A stretch of 64,000 nt of DNA from Rhyzopertha dominica (GCA_025024175.1 QCXZ01000086.1:14784245-14848244); one strand, 5' to 3'; numbered from the stretch's first letter, positions 35,500 through 47,914 are shown. The notes: a model not told the origin generated them from the letters alone. Numbers and translations: made by a program.

Positions 35500-36050
35500 A
35501 TGCCACACGTCGTCTGGGGTCAACAAAGTCGACCGCACTGAAAGCTCGGAGAAGAGAACGGAATCAAGAATCCCTACGTGAACCTACTGCAAGAAAGTTG
35601 GGCAGAGTGAAAGCACCTGCTTTTTTAATCATGGAAAGCCGAAGAAAATATGATTAGTACGTACAAGATGTTGCCTAGTTACATCACCAACCGCCACTCT
35701 GTTGTGTAGTAACCAGGCATCATCCTTNACTTACATCATCGACAGTGGCGCTGATTTATTAATCATCGGACTTTAACGCTGTTGGCATGTGTGAGGTTGT
35801 TGTTATGTTACCAAACGGTAACATCGAATCTCTGTTTACTTTAGATGTTATTATTGAGTGTGTTGTAATGAGTAAACCGAATCTGCGGCTCGACAAAGGT
35901 GCCACTGGCCTTGAACTCTGCTATGACCAAACCAATACCCCAAAGGTGTTGACCATCAAGGAAAGCTACTCCTTTGATAATTTAAAAGTAACAGGATTGG
36001 CCGAGCAGGACTTATTCTGATTAGGACGCGAAACAACACCGGATCTTCTT
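35500..36050 (+). pseudogene. Fragment of retroelement coding sequence with protease-like motif
   Basis: IIDSGADLLII (about 35735-35770) fits the active-site loop of a retrotransposon aspartic protease. The frame stops shortly afterwards, and a second frame (35787-36020, 77 codons) continues without a recognised motif. One N is nearby. No RT, RNase H or integrase motif was found in the interior, so the element could not have moved alone. Confidence 0.45.
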
Positions 36051-36271
36051 ACAACGGGATAGCTAACAATTAAGCTTAAGCATAGCATCCCCGTGGCCTA
36101 CAGGCCCAGCCAGCCGTCCTACATTGAAAGGAAAACAAACGACGATCGCAGCTCACCAACAGCTAAGGCGCTGGCTGGTCGAAAGCGAAGAGCACACTAG
36201 TGAAACGTTAGATGAGATGTGTGTTACTCAATAAATCACAAGTTAGAGACCGTGTCAACTCACGGGTAAAG

Positions 36272-36575
36272 ACTGTGGCACCCCACAGGGCGGGAGTACC
36301 GCTACAATAAGAACTGTGGCAACCCCACAGGGCGGGAGTACCGCAACAATAAGAACTGTGGCAACCCCACAGGGCGGGAGTACCGCAACAATAAACACTG
36401 TGGCAACCCCACAGGGCAGGAGTACCGCAACAATAAAGACTGTGGCAACTCCACAGGGTGGGGGTACCGCAACAATAAAGACTGTGGCAACCCACAGGGC
36501 GGGCGTACCGCAACTAAAGTCTGTGGCAACCCCACAGGACGAGAGTATAGCGACTAAGAGACTGTGGCAACCCGA
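36272..36575 (+). repeat. 42-bp tandem repeat array, each unit with a hairpin
   Basis: Seven and a bit units, period 42 (one of 41), consensus starting ACTGTGGCAACCCCACAGGG. CTGTGG and CCACAG in each unit are complementary and can fold into a hairpin with a short loop. Because 42 is a multiple of 3, every frame stays open: one plus-strand frame (36316-36615) reads a 14-residue repeat TVATPQGGSTATIK. It lies inside the short LTR element. Coding is not established. Confidence 0.9.
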
Positions 36576-36704
36576 TGAGCAAAATCTTACGGAGATTTTA
36601 TTCAATTTACGCTGAAATTCGAGAGACCTTTATTTCTCGTATTACAGGAGCTTCAAGCACAAGCAGTGCGGCGGTGCGAGGCCGCCCCGTCCCCAGGATG
36701 GCCG

Positions 36705-36943
36705 TGTAACCAACCTTTGTTTTCCGCCCTTCTTGGTGACGATGGTTGCTTCCGAATCGAGGCTCGTAGACCTCCTACACGGGAGAGACGTGTGGACGAG
36801 CAAGAACGTAACGGCCTGCACTGTGGTCGGCACGGGCAGTACGAGAGCGTCATTATAACGATACGGACGCATGACTAATGTTAATTGTAAAAGTGCTGAA
36901 ATCTTATTAAAGTAATTTTGGATACTGTCAACCGTTGTTTACA
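36705..36943 (+). repeat. 3' LTR of the short LTR element
   Basis: Same length as the 5' LTR, followed by (TA)n that contains the TATA target duplication. The expected polypurine tract just upstream is not clear (GTCCCCAGGATGGCCG). Confidence 0.9.
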
Positions 36944-38590
36944 TATATATATATATAATATCACCAACATTAGAACTCCAACCAAAATATCACACATCAA
37001 ACGATACGATGGTAAGAGAGGAATGTCACATAAAGCTTGGTTATATATATGACTAAAAGAAAATAGATATGAAATTGGCAACTATAAATTTAATCAGAAA
37101 CCGTTCGGACTATTTACCACATACACTAGATGATACCCGAAAGAGTACTCCTTGAAGACCAACAGGTACCACTTTATAGAGATTATTTGTGCATCAGTTG
37201 TCAAAGTTCGATCAGGACTACAAGACGGTATTTTAACATCAATATACAAAATTGAAATCTTGCCCCACCCCGTACCAAATGTAAGTAAGGGTTCAAACAG
37301 GCAGACGTGAGCTTGTCATGATTTCCATGTAAATAAATGGAAATATAAATAAAATGTAAAAGATATTTGCGTAGTGTGGTAATCCAATCCCATGGGCTGG
37401 TAATGACATGCTGAGAATCTGTTCCTCGTACCATTCAAACAGTCAGAAATAGGAAATATTTAATCCACAGAAGAATTTTTTCCCATTCGGAGGGTGGATT
37501 TATATTAGATTTTCTTACAATTATAGCTGATAAACTGCGTGATCAATTCGACGTCCTCAGCAACAACAAAACAACACCAACAGCTACAGCACAGTTATAA
37601 CAGAAATCATTTCAGTAACATTTATTGCTTAGATATTTATTCATGACAGAAATTTGTCAACGAATCAATTCCAACTGAATTCCAATTTATTTTGTCAGTG
37701 TGCAAATCAGGGGATTGTAATATTCGAAATAATAAATTTCTCGTATAACTTCAATTAAGGATACAGAAGTTGTCAGAACAGCGAAAGAATGGTAGCTTTT
37801 GGGATCGCGATACCCGGTTAAACAGAATTTGACTTAGCTCGATAACTTCCAGCGGATGTTACATTTACAATAAATCATTATGAGTATTTTGTAGAACCAC
37901 TCAATAAAATGTAACATTATAAGAAAAAGACGATAATTTATTTAATTGAATGGTGAACACAGCCCACCATATTGCTTTAAAAGCGTATAAATCCAACTCC
38001 AGGGCGCATCAAATATTCAACTGTCGTTAGCTGATGATTTATAGAAAAATGGGGAAAATCTAAATTTTCCATTTCGAAGGTTGATTTTTGTTAGATACTT
38101 TTTGTATTATCCTACTTTCAAATTTATATGAGTGCAACAGTAGGATCACGCATAAATTACAGAGAACTACACCAGTACTACCAAAAACCGTTCGAGTGAA
38201 CGTTAGTGGATATACAATAAATCAGTATTTTGTAGAACCATTAATACAACGTAAAAACGAAAAAAAACTAAAAATTTAGTCACTGAATTGTGAACATAAC
38301 CCCCCATATTGCTCTAAAAGGGCATACATCTAACTCGAACAAATAAATATTATATTGAAGAGTGCTTCAAAGCAAGACGCATCAAATATCAATGTCATCA
38401 GCTAGTTGATGATTTATAGCAAAATTGGGAAAATCTTAATTAACAAAAGGATATTGTTCCATTTAGAAATTTGCTTTCTGTAGGTACTTTTGTTATTTCC
38501 TACTGTAAAATTTAAGTGGCATATCGTGCTGTCAGGGTATCGTGCCGGTTCGTGTGATGCGTGGGCGTGTGTGCGGGCCTTGCTTATGAA
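36944..38590. repeat. Diverged repeat-block sequence right of the short LTR element
   Basis: Begins with a short (TA)n run. Pieces of the ~0.5-kb subunits are visible at about 37420-37660 (CATTCAAACAGTCAGAAATA, GGAGGGTGGATTTATATTAG, CAACAACAAAACAACACCAA). Another pair of similar segments occurs at about 37900-38070 and 38200-38480 (AACACAGCCCACCATATTGC versus AACATAACCCCCCATATTGC), showing a local ~330-bp duplication. No gene is supported. Confidence 0.55.
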
Positions 38591-40112
38591 AAAAATAAAC
38601 AAAATAAGGTAAGTATGTTCTAAATTTTTTCTCTAATAAAAAGATTAAAAAACGAAAAGACTATAGGAAGTGTTGATTTCTTCAGGTAAATATCTAATTT
38701 TGTTAAAATAAAACTCTAGAATTCTCTTTTCAATGCATAAAATTAATTTTTATCTAATTTATATACTGTTCTTTCTTAGACTTATATCTATTAAACTTAA
38801 TGTTTATACTATCTGAGAAGTTAATTGTTCTTGATATAGGTACCTACGTATAGTAAACGTAGAGATAACTAATTTACATTACCTTTATAGTATTTACTAC
38901 TTCCTGCTGCCTAAAGATGTGTGCACCCTTAATTAGTTGGTCTTATGTATCCCGAGATTAGTGGTTAGTGTTAGTTAATTAGTTTCACTCCAGTTGTTTA
39001 GTAAACATTGACCCAATTCACATGCAGTGAGTTAACGAAGATCCCTTTAACAAAATTTCTGCAAAAGCATTTCTTTATACAATAGCAGATTGTGACCACA
39101 CTAACCATATGAGTGGAGAACTTATGGGACGTACTATGTATCAGTAATACATAGCACGTAGGACCGTACGGTACTGAAAATGTGTAACTGTATTTAACTA
39201 CCAGGTTTCCATGTGTTGTAATTACATATTCTTTATATTTCTGGCAAACAGTAGGTCCTTTTAAGTTTCTTATGCTTTACCTCAATATCAGTTTAGGTAC
39301 CTATTTGTAAGCTTCTTCTGCTAAAGTTTATTTTTCGTAGGTTTTGCGCTTACTATCCTTTGACTGGCTATTGATTTGTACAAGTTACTGCAGTATAGTG
39401 TGTGTGTGGGATTTGCTGAGCTCAGTGTTGCAACACTTAGGACCTGCAGGAGTTTCCAGTTTGTTTTTAATGGCGTGATACCAAAGACTGCAATTGGTAA
39501 AAACATGAACAGAACCGTACCCAGTGCAAAGTGAACAATACCGCTAGTGTATGTCCAAAGAACAGTGATGAAATGATTGTAGACATTGAAATGAGCGAAA
39601 TATGTATATGTCATTGATTAGTTTTAAGTCAATAACGTTTAACCTTTTGTTTTAATTATTTTGCCATTACGTTTGTTTTTTTCCAAATTTCTGTTAGACT
39701 ATGTATAATGCATTTGTTTTAAATGTCAATTTATGTTTAAAAGTTGTTAATATTTGATTGTTGTTAATTTCACTATACGTTTATTATCCTGAGCTCATGT
39801 TTAGGGCATGTGATATAGAAATTTCTGTTCAAATCCAGGGCAAGCTGGAGGGCCAGCTTTTCTAAGCCCGGGAAATGTCATATATCGAATGTATTCCAAA
39901 TTCATTTAATTAGATTGTTTCACATTCTAGAACAGAAAGTTTACTAATTATGTCAGCACATTTGTGTCATTGCACTTCCCGCTAGCACCGAGTATAACGC
40001 TAGCGAAGCATTATGACCTATAAACGATTTGAGTGTAAATACGCGGATAAATCAAGCGTGAATAACTGGCGAATAACTTAAAGAGTACTGCACAATTTAA
40101 AACGTTGTCCCT
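38591..40112. other. No recognisable gene
   Basis: AT-rich with scattered short frames. GTAAGT-like donor sequences occur (for example near 38608), but no exon can be defined. Confidence 0.3.
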
Positions 40113-40912
40113 CTGACAGGAGCTACCCTCCTAGCACAATGCGAGTAACAAGGTAAAATATTTAGTTGCCATTCTAATATATTTTTGTGTGCTACAATTA
40201 TTAATGTTTGTTTAATTTTACTTGTTTTACAGATCTCTTTGTTAATAAATATTTGTTTAGAGCCTAACTCGTATCTTTCCTGCCTTCGCCCCTAGTTCTT
40301 TGTTTCAGATAATCTCTAGCACAACAGCGCACAACCTAAGGCCGAGGGTTGTGACACTATGTGATACAAATTACTTTGGATCACACATACTTCGCGTTCA
40401 CAGTTATACAAACTGCTTCTCCGACACATCAAGAAATTGACACAGTTGCCGTAGAAGGAAGTGGTAAGTAGAACATGCCTTATGAAGTAGCAGTAGTGAT
40501 CTGTTGTAGGATGACTTCGCACATTTTAATTTTATTAATTGCAAACTACTTTATGGTTTTCGGGTCCCGGAGGAAGCTCTATTGAAAGCACCCATACGTC
40601 AGTCCCATTTGCAGGTATGTGTTTTGTATATGTGTTATTCACAGAATTAACATATATGTATTTTCAGTTGAGGAGACCACTCAAACAACCAAAAGATTAA
40701 CTCGCCACACGCCCAGGAAAAGCAGGTTGATGAACAGTCTTCGTGGTTCAAGCAGGACATAATAACTGACAAACAGTTTGAGTTGTACTTAAAAAGTAAT
40801 ATTCTAGAATATCTCCCTAAGTTATTTCTGTTATTTGCTAATAATAAAATACTTCTTGAAAAATTTATTTACTGAAGGACGGATCTGTAAAACGATAAGC
40901 TGCCCTAATTTT
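40113..40912 (+). other. Possible exons of a degenerate transposon gene
   Basis: Several splice-like signals lie close together: CAAG|GTAAAAT near 40154, TTTTACAG near 40232, AGTG|GTAAGT near 40460, TTGCAG|GTATGT near 40615 and TTTTCAG near 40665. Stretches between them are open (THQEIDTVAVEGSG; EETTQTTKRLTRHTPRKSRL), and 40700-40875 is open in another frame (FKQDIITDKQFELYLKSNIL). The order is compatible with a short multi-exon gene inside the element ending at 40993, but no domain is recognised, and chance is possible. Confidence 0.3.
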
Positions 40913-40973
40913 TACTCAAAATACGTTCCAATACGTCCCTACTTTGAGAAATAATCCTACGAGTAGTACAAAT

Positions 40974-40993
40974 CCCTACGTCTGGCAACATTG
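40974..40993 (-). mobile_element. hAT-like terminus (element to the left)
   Basis: Read inward on the minus strand: CAATGTTGCCAGACGTAGGG. It resembles the ends at 1387-1369 and 41028-41045. The partner terminus to the left was not found. Confidence 0.5.
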
Positions 40994-41027
40994 CATACAC
41001 ACGGTACTCGCGCATCCACGCTGTACG

Positions 41028-41045
41028 CAGTGTTGCCGAGTAGGG
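41028..41045 (+). mobile_element. hAT-like terminus (element to the right)
   Basis: CAGTGTTGCCGAGTAGGG, head-to-head with the terminus at 40993 and separated by 34 bp. The partner end to the right was not found. Confidence 0.5.
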
Positions 41046-41430
41046 TAAATTTTTCTGGATTACCCGTACAAATACGATTTTAGCTAATTATTAATTTTTC
41101 GGTAATGTACAAAATACGCGCTAACTGTTTCAACGTACTTGAACACAATAAAACAGATTGTACATAAAAACGAAAAAAAAGTTATTTATTTTGGTCAAAA
41201 ATTTGTTACTTTGATGACGGGAACTTTTACTCTAAAACATTACAATATCTTTTTGACGGGTAACCACGTTATCTACAGGGCTTAGGCAAAGCCTGGCATG
41301 TCCTATGATATAATGATTTTCGGTTAAGAGAAAGGACCGCGTTGACGAGCTGGCGAGCAAAATAATATTGCCGTTGTTACTATTTACTTTATTTATTAGA
41401 TTCTTACATATATTTTTATGCCATTTTCAG
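41046..41430. other. No recognisable gene
   Basis: AT-rich sequence following the hAT-like end. It ends in TTTTTATGCCATTTTCAG, a good splice acceptor for the next feature. Confidence 0.35.
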
Positions 41431-41640
41431 GATGACTTGGATGTTGGTGAAAGCGGTTCGAGCTTATCAAAGAACACAAACAACGTTGTTGAGAATTCAC
41501 TTTTCTTCAAAGTAAGCGGTAGGCGTCCAATAAAGAAAATTCCTTTCAACATTAAACAGATAAAAGACAATTTGCTACCCAAACAATCAAATTGTGCCTC
41601 TGAAACTGTACAAAATGTGAAGGCGGAAATAAGCAGATGA
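41431..41640 (+). other. Candidate terminal exon, unknown protein
   Basis: After the acceptor TTTTCAG the frame DDLDVGESGSSLSKNTNN... SLFFKVSGRRPIKKIPFNI... EISR stays open for 69 codons to a TGA. Composition is protein-like (acidic/Ser start, basic middle). No domain is recognised and the upstream exon is not found. It may belong to the element whose terminus is at 41028 or be a host exon. Confidence 0.35.
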
Positions 41641-42183
41641 TAGTGACTAACACGCAAGGGCAAATCAAGGGAGGTCACCTAGTCAGAACAGGATCCAATT
41701 TGATTAAAATAGTTTAATTTAAAAAAAAGCTATTCTTATTAGTCGAAATAATTTTAATCAAATTTTTCGTATTTTGCCTTCTCGCGAAACAAGTTATGAA
41801 TTCACCCACTTCAATCGGTATGTTTTTGTGAGCGCGGAGAAGTGCCAATCTAGTTCAAAAACCCAAAAATTCGTTGAGTGCACAAATGAAACTGGCAAGT
41901 AATATGTTTTTATCTCATTAAACAAATGAATGTGGATCTGAGTAGTGGCGAAAACAATCGATGATAAAGCCAATAAAACCTTCATAGGTAAGGCACTAAA
42001 GCTTGACTGTGGTTTCGTTTTCATTAGCAAATGCACAAAAACGGGCGATCTTTTATCCACAGAACACGATATCAACGCATTACGTGACACGCATGACAGA
42101 TTAAAACTTTTTAGGATTCCGTCAATATGGCTTTGGATGGGAAGGCAGTGCGTAGGAAACTGTGAAAACTCAAAATGTACTGA
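41641..42183. other. No recognisable gene
   Basis: One open frame (41945-42187) has no motif. Nothing else is supported. Confidence 0.3.
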
Positions 42184-42330
42184 CTAGGGATGGGCAAAAA
42201 TAACCGGTTTGTATCGGTTAACTGTTTAATAACAAATTATTTAACACTAGATTTAACCTGATAACCGGTTATTGAAACCTATTACTGAACCGTCGGTTAT
42301 TACGATATATAACTAGAACAAATAACTATT
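42184..42330. mobile_element. Possible hAT-type MITE end with repeated ACCGGTTA motifs
   Basis: CTAGGGATGGGCAAAAATAA is followed by several copies of AACCGGTTA or its complement (about 42206, 42260 and 42290). The GGGATGGGCAA start plus such subterminal palindromic motifs are typical of some arthropod hAT-derived MITEs. No right end was located. Confidence 0.4.
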
Positions 42331-44100
42331 GTAACGAGCCTGTCTAGATTGTGCAGTGGCGTTTGTGTGTGCCGCGTTTGGCAACGGTGCAGGGGCAGTA
42401 GTGGGAACGGGACAGCCGAGCTAAACTGTGCGGTGCTGGGGCAGAGAAGAAAGAGGGCAGAGGAGTATGTAGTTGGAGGTTACATAGTAACTGCGATCCT
42501 GTGAAGGAGTTGTGTATTTGAGAGGGCCGGGGTTCTGAGCCAGGAACGTCCCGACATCTTCAAAGGTTTTCGTGACGACTTAGTGGCAAAAGATTGTTTC
42601 ACCCGGCGCTGGACTATACCGTATCGTGTATCGTCCTTCAAGGTTCACCCGCCGATACCTGGCCCCGCACCCCGCCCATCGAGTGTGGCCATCGGTGACG
42701 CAGCGGCGCGTACAGGACCGTTGGAGGACTGCTGAACTGAACTTTTGGGATATCCAGATATGTTGGCATGCGTTTTACTCTTTTCGCGTTCAACACTAGT
42801 ATGTATGTTTTTTTTTGCTTAAATAAGTATTACTTGACCTAAAACGTGTGTCATTTCGTCCTGGAATACCCACTAACCCAATGATAATGATGATAATTTT
42901 ATGATCATTTTTATCTCATCGTTCAGCACAGTTGCCTATGGTTCATAAATCTACCAGAATTAATAGCCATTTACAGGAATTTTATCTCATTATGGCGCGG
43001 CGTATTGAGTTTGACGTTGNGGAAATGTATTGCTTTTCTGCTCGTGCATCATGCTTGCACTTGGACTTTGAATTGCGTCCGTAATTTTGCTTTTCGTCAT
43101 TACCTACACACTCCTGTTCATGTTGTGTTTACGTACAGGTGGCTTCATTGTTAACGAAGCAGATGCGTAAGAAAAGTGACGTTTGGGAGCTAGTTGTTAG
43201 ATATTCTTAATGTTAAGATCATATATACATTGCAGTCTAGCTGTAATTCTAAAATAAATGGTTTAAAAATTATTTTTGGGTTTTTAATATTCTAACTCGC
43301 CCGTATAATAAAAAAAGTTAATAGTAATGCCCAGGCTACCCTACAAGTGTACACGATAAAGAAAAGCCCAATGCTAAATTTTTGTAGTACTGATCTCTCT
43401 CCTGAGCCCCTTTGATTTAGTCCGGTTCACACTATACNGNCGGAACCAATTGGGGACGTCACAGGAATAAACACCCAGACTCCAGGAGCACGCCAGACCA
43501 GTGGCGGAAGTAGTAAACTAAAAATATTGCACGATGAATCTTGTGTGAGGGGAAGAAAGAACGCCTAGAGAAAACCTTAAAATAACAACACACATCAAAA
43601 ACTGAAACAAATCACAATACACTGGTGGTCGAGGGTTAAACGATGACTATTCCGACAGAGCGTGTCCGACCTTCCCACAAAACCGGCACAGCCGTTATAT
43701 CCCAATGCGAGTAAACGTTCGTCCTCGGCACCAAACCAATGAACGTGCTTGCAAACTGACTAACCCACTGGGTAGCACGAGTCCAAATCCCCAGGATTGA
43801 GAGAGCAAACAATTTAATTACTGCACGCACCCGCGGCCACACGTCCGTTCTCCAGAAAAATCGGAAGGAATAATCAAGAATTTCTTGTCACTGACAACCT
43901 CAAAACCTGATTGACCGTGGAATGCGACGTCAACACAATGACGAATAGGAATGTGATAACAACGGCCAACGAACATCGACAACATAACATAAGTGGTTGG
44001 AAGAACTCCTAAACGAGGTAAGGAAAAGGGTACTAAAACAAAACAATATAGAGGTTGAGACGTCAACGGTATATGGTTACTGGATATTGCAGGCAATAAC
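42331..44100. other. GC-richer unassigned sequence
   Basis: 42340-42760 and 43430-43900 are clearly GC-richer than the surroundings, so they are probably pieces of insertions of other origin. Open frames exist on the minus strand (for example 44156-43818, 112 codons, hydrophobic in part), but none has a recognisable motif or homologous-looking pattern. I see no LTR pair or inverted ends. Confidence 0.3.
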
Positions 44101-46550
44101 AGAGTTATCACGATCTCCAAGTACTTAAATTTAAAAAAAATGGCATTACAACCCATCGATAATAGCCAGAGTTGAAGGTGTGTCGCAATGCTGAAGTAAG
44201 CATTATTGGAACTGGGATAAGGTATAAATTAATAATAGTACTGTTTGGCACTACTACAGTAGATATGTAGGTATGTAGATATGTACCCCGTCGTTATCGT
44301 AGAAGCAATTCGTTAAAGACTGCTAACCATATTTGGTTTTACTCGAATTAATCATAAAAAAAATATTTATGCAGTTCCACAGCCCACATCTGCCCAGATA
44401 ACTATTTTTTTTACACAGACAAGTGTTAAGGTAAGATAAAGCGTGTCTAAAAGACTTACCGTAAAACCGACAATCATCTGTTTAGGTGCACGAGTAGCAG
44501 TTGGAAATCGGCAAGTAAATCGAAGNAACTTCTATTATAATAACTNTCTGAAAACTACATTAGCTCTATTCGTTTTTTCTCATTATTTTTTAATCTGAGG
44601 TTTGATATGATTGACAAAACGACGCCGTTTTTGTTTTAAATATTTTATTTATTTTACAGTTTTCTAATGTTATTCTTTGTCGGTTAGTGTGTAACCGAAC
44701 TTATTATATAAACAGAAAATTCGAAGTACCATAAAAGCTTTACAGTAGTAAAGAGAACGAATTTGGTGGAGTATAAGACAACTTGTCCTGCAAAAGTATA
44801 AATTAACAGAATACTAGATAAAAATACATTCTGAATAGCTTTCAGCATATTTCAGTTGCACAATCTTTATTTGTGTATACCAAGGACCAGGCGAAAATTA
44901 AAACAAACAGGGATGAGTTATTCATAAGAAGAAAGATTATGAATGATCTCTGCCTATGCAACGAAGACGATGAGGGGTATTACAACCCATCGGTAATAAC
45001 CAAACAAAGAGAGTTGAAGACGTATGCAATGCTGAAGTAGCATTACTGAAGTTTGAATAGGGTATAAATCAATTATTGGTCTGTGTGGAATTAGTACAGT
45101 AGATATGTAAGTCTAGTAATATATCACCTTCATCATAGATATAAAATGTTACCGTAAATGTGCGAAGAAGTTAGCAAAAGCATTTCCTTTACACAGACTA
45201 GTGTTAAGGTACGATAAAGCGTGTCCAAAAGGGTTAAATCCGATAAACATCTTTTTAGGTGGATTCTTCTTCTGCAGCAAAGATTATGCACATGTATAGA
45301 CAACAGATGCTAGTAAGTTATTTTATTGCGTTGCTTTGTATCCAGGATCATGATTAGAAGTTAGAAAGAACTCGGTACCAATTCGAAATCTGCAAGTAAA
45401 CGAAAGAAACATGCATTATTCTTGTGATGCAGCAAGGATTATGCAGATGCATGAAGAACAGCTGTTCATAAGTTATTTTATTTTGTTTTTGTCGTGAGGA
45501 TCATGATTAGAAGNTAGAAAGAACTCGGTAACANTTGGAAATCGGCAATTAAAAGGAATTATAAGGAGTATGCGGTTAACGTGGATTTTAATGCCGTAAA
45601 CGTTAAATTCACATGACAGATACCAGATACGGTATTTCAAAGTGCAAAGAAATTAGCAAAGGCATTTTCTTTACTCAAAGATAAGATAAAGGGCGTCCAA
45701 AAGGGTTTCGCTAAAACCGATAAACATATGTTTAGGTGTATTCTTCTTATGCAGCAAGGATTACGCAGATGTATGGACACCAGATGTCAGTAGAAGTTAG
45801 AAAGGACTCGATACCAATTGGAAATTGGCAAGTAAACCACGTTAGCTCTATAACTTGTTCTTTTTTTATCATTTTCATTTAATTTTAATAGTTGACAAAA
45901 CGACGCTTTCTTTGAAATATATTGTTTATTTTACAGCTGTTTCTTCTGATATGCTTTGTGGGTTAGCGTGAAACCAAACTTACAGCTCGCTTAGCAAAAA
46001 AATTCAAAATACATATAACTTTACAGAAGTAAAGAGAATAAATTTGATGGGGTATGAGACAAATTGTCCTGCAAAAGTATAATAACATACAATGTAGCGC
46101 TTAAATTTGTATATAATAAGTGATAAATATATTTAATTGCAAATGTTTTTCATTTATGATAGAGCCTTATTACTCTTGAAAGAATGAGAAAATGCTTTCT
46201 ATAACAAGCAATTTAAAAATGGTTTAGACATTAATGCCAAAGATTTAGAAACCAATGCTTCTGACATCGATTATGACAAATTCTGGACAGCGATTACAGT
46301 TTTGCTGGTATATAATATTAAATATGCACGTTTCTTTTACACTAAAACCGTTGTATCATCGGGGAGAAGTTAGCATAGCGACAACAGGGCGGAATCGTCG
46401 TGTTTCAGATGTACTGAAGACGGTACTTCCTTTTACTTTTCGGAAAAGAAAAATCGATTCAATGCAATGCTATATTATGCGGAAATTGAAAACATACTCG
46501 GTAACTGTAAATAAAGGATTGATTTAGGGAAAAAAGCATTAAATTAACCT
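44101..46550. repeat. Complex repeats of a second kind (R-type), first field
   Basis: Recurring landmarks: GGTATAAATTAATAATAGTA / ACAGTAGATATGTAGGT (44220, 45060, again 52150); GTTAAGGTAAGATAAAGCGT with AAACCGACAATCATCTGTTT-like (44425, 45200, 45680, again 52390); ATGATTAGAAGTTAGAAAGA (45350, 45505, 45790); TTGACAAAACGACGC followed by TTTATTTTACAG (44610, 45890); AGCAATTTAAAAATGGTTTA (46205, again 51285, 53025). Units are shuffled and diverged, and no long ORF is present. Confidence 0.7.
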
Positions 46551-47914
46551 GATATGACAATATTTCTAATATGTTGATGCAAAGAATTTCTTTCGTTATA
46601 AGTCCTCTTACTTTGATAATAAACAAATGTTTTGAAAAAATAATTTTTGCAACATTTTTAAAATGTTATGGACATTCAATTATATTGGCAGCTGCCTGCA
46701 AGTAGGAATTGTGAAAATAATTTATTAGACAAGTGACATTCGTAGCTGTAGCACCACCCTTGCTCACAAGATGGCTGTATGTAAATACACTATGGCAGGG
46801 CCTTGTAGATNAATTCGGCGCCCGGGGCGTGTAAGTANCCTTGTGTATTAATCAGTTTTATATAAAATTCATTTCTTTGCATTTAATTTATAAAAGATTA
46901 CATATTTGCTGTTCATGTCCCTTTCAGAAGTTGAATAACTTACTAAATAACTAAAAAGGCCGGTAAATTACCAAATGGTTTTTTATGAATGTGCTTGTGG
47001 TGTGTACGAAGAGTACAAGAGTAAAGTAACAAAGTGGAGATATAATTACCTTAATCATAAATCATAATCGGAGATTAATTTCGGTTACTACATTACGAGA
47101 ATGGTAACGCAATTTGTTTTAAAAAAACAGTGGTTAATTATAAAGAATTTGCACCCACCAATAATAACAATAATCATTGTTCTTTATTTGAAAAAGAATG
47201 TCATGGATATTATGAAAACAATCAATCAAAGTAGTTTCATAAAGGATAACTCCTTTGGACTAAAATCCAGTCTTTTGAACCAATGGACCTTTCGACAGCA
47301 GCACATCAGCAAGCTGCCGATCAAAACTCTACAGTTGCGGTAGGAAACGTTGTAATACACACGCGACATACCACCAGAATAGCTAACGTCCTGTGGACGA
47401 TTTCATCACAGTGCATAGTGAGACGAATAACGAAAACCGCGATCAAAATAGTATTCTCGAAGTATTTCTAACAATGTCTGAAAACGATGTAACGGTAAGT
47501 TTAATTCCTGATAAAAAGAATCGGGTCATCTACGGATCTTCCTACAGTGAATTAGCGCTGTTTAAAGTTAGTGGTTGTTGAAGAGAGGTGAATTTGTTAT
47601 TTTTGTTTGTTTTTTAAGATAGACGCTTTATTTCCAATCTCATTTTTTTTGTATAACACAGGTATGTATTTTACTTCATTAGGTTTAGTTTTACAACTAA
47701 AAATTATTCATAAACAAAACCCTATTCAACAAATTGAAATTCAGCGCCATGTAAATGAACCTGTAAAAAAACTATAATCTAAAGTTTGTGTGTGAAGCTA
47801 CAAAATTAGACCTGTTAGGACCAGCTTTCTAATATCGCGTTGTTTATAGCTTATCAAGTGCTGAATAGAAATATAAAAGTATTTTTTGCGCATACTTGCG
47901 TCTTTCCTGATGTT
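46551..47914. other. No recognisable gene; short open frames only
   Basis: Frames at 47101-47343, 47283-47471 and 47393-47581 overlap and are short. The last contains ENDVTVSLIPDKKNRVIYGS and LFKVSG, faintly reminiscent of the FFKVSG segment at about 41510, but too short to judge. Confidence 0.3.

Larger units (their letters stand above)
35096..36943 (+). mobile_element. Short LTR retroelement (1,848 bp), internally deleted
   Basis: Two 239-bp LTRs (35096-35334 and 36705-36943) start TGTAACC and end GTTTACA, flanked by TATA on both sides. The first LTR is followed by TCAGAAGTGGGATCG, a plausible primer-binding region. The 1.37-kb interior is too short for gag-pol and encodes only scraps: YIIDSGADLLIIG near 35735-35775 resembles a retroviral-type aspartic protease active site (D-S-G-A-D). 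A 42-bp tandem array occupies 36272-36575. Probably a non-autonomous deletion derivative. Confidence 0.85.

Noticed and set aside
36208..36615. Several overlapping long frames on both strands over the 42-bp array
   Set aside because: A period divisible by three with no stop codon in the unit opens every frame. They are not independent genes.
43636..44156. Two minus-strand frames (68 and 112 codons) in GC-richer DNA
   Set aside because: No motif, no neighbouring element structure, and no repeat copies to compare. Not supported as genes.
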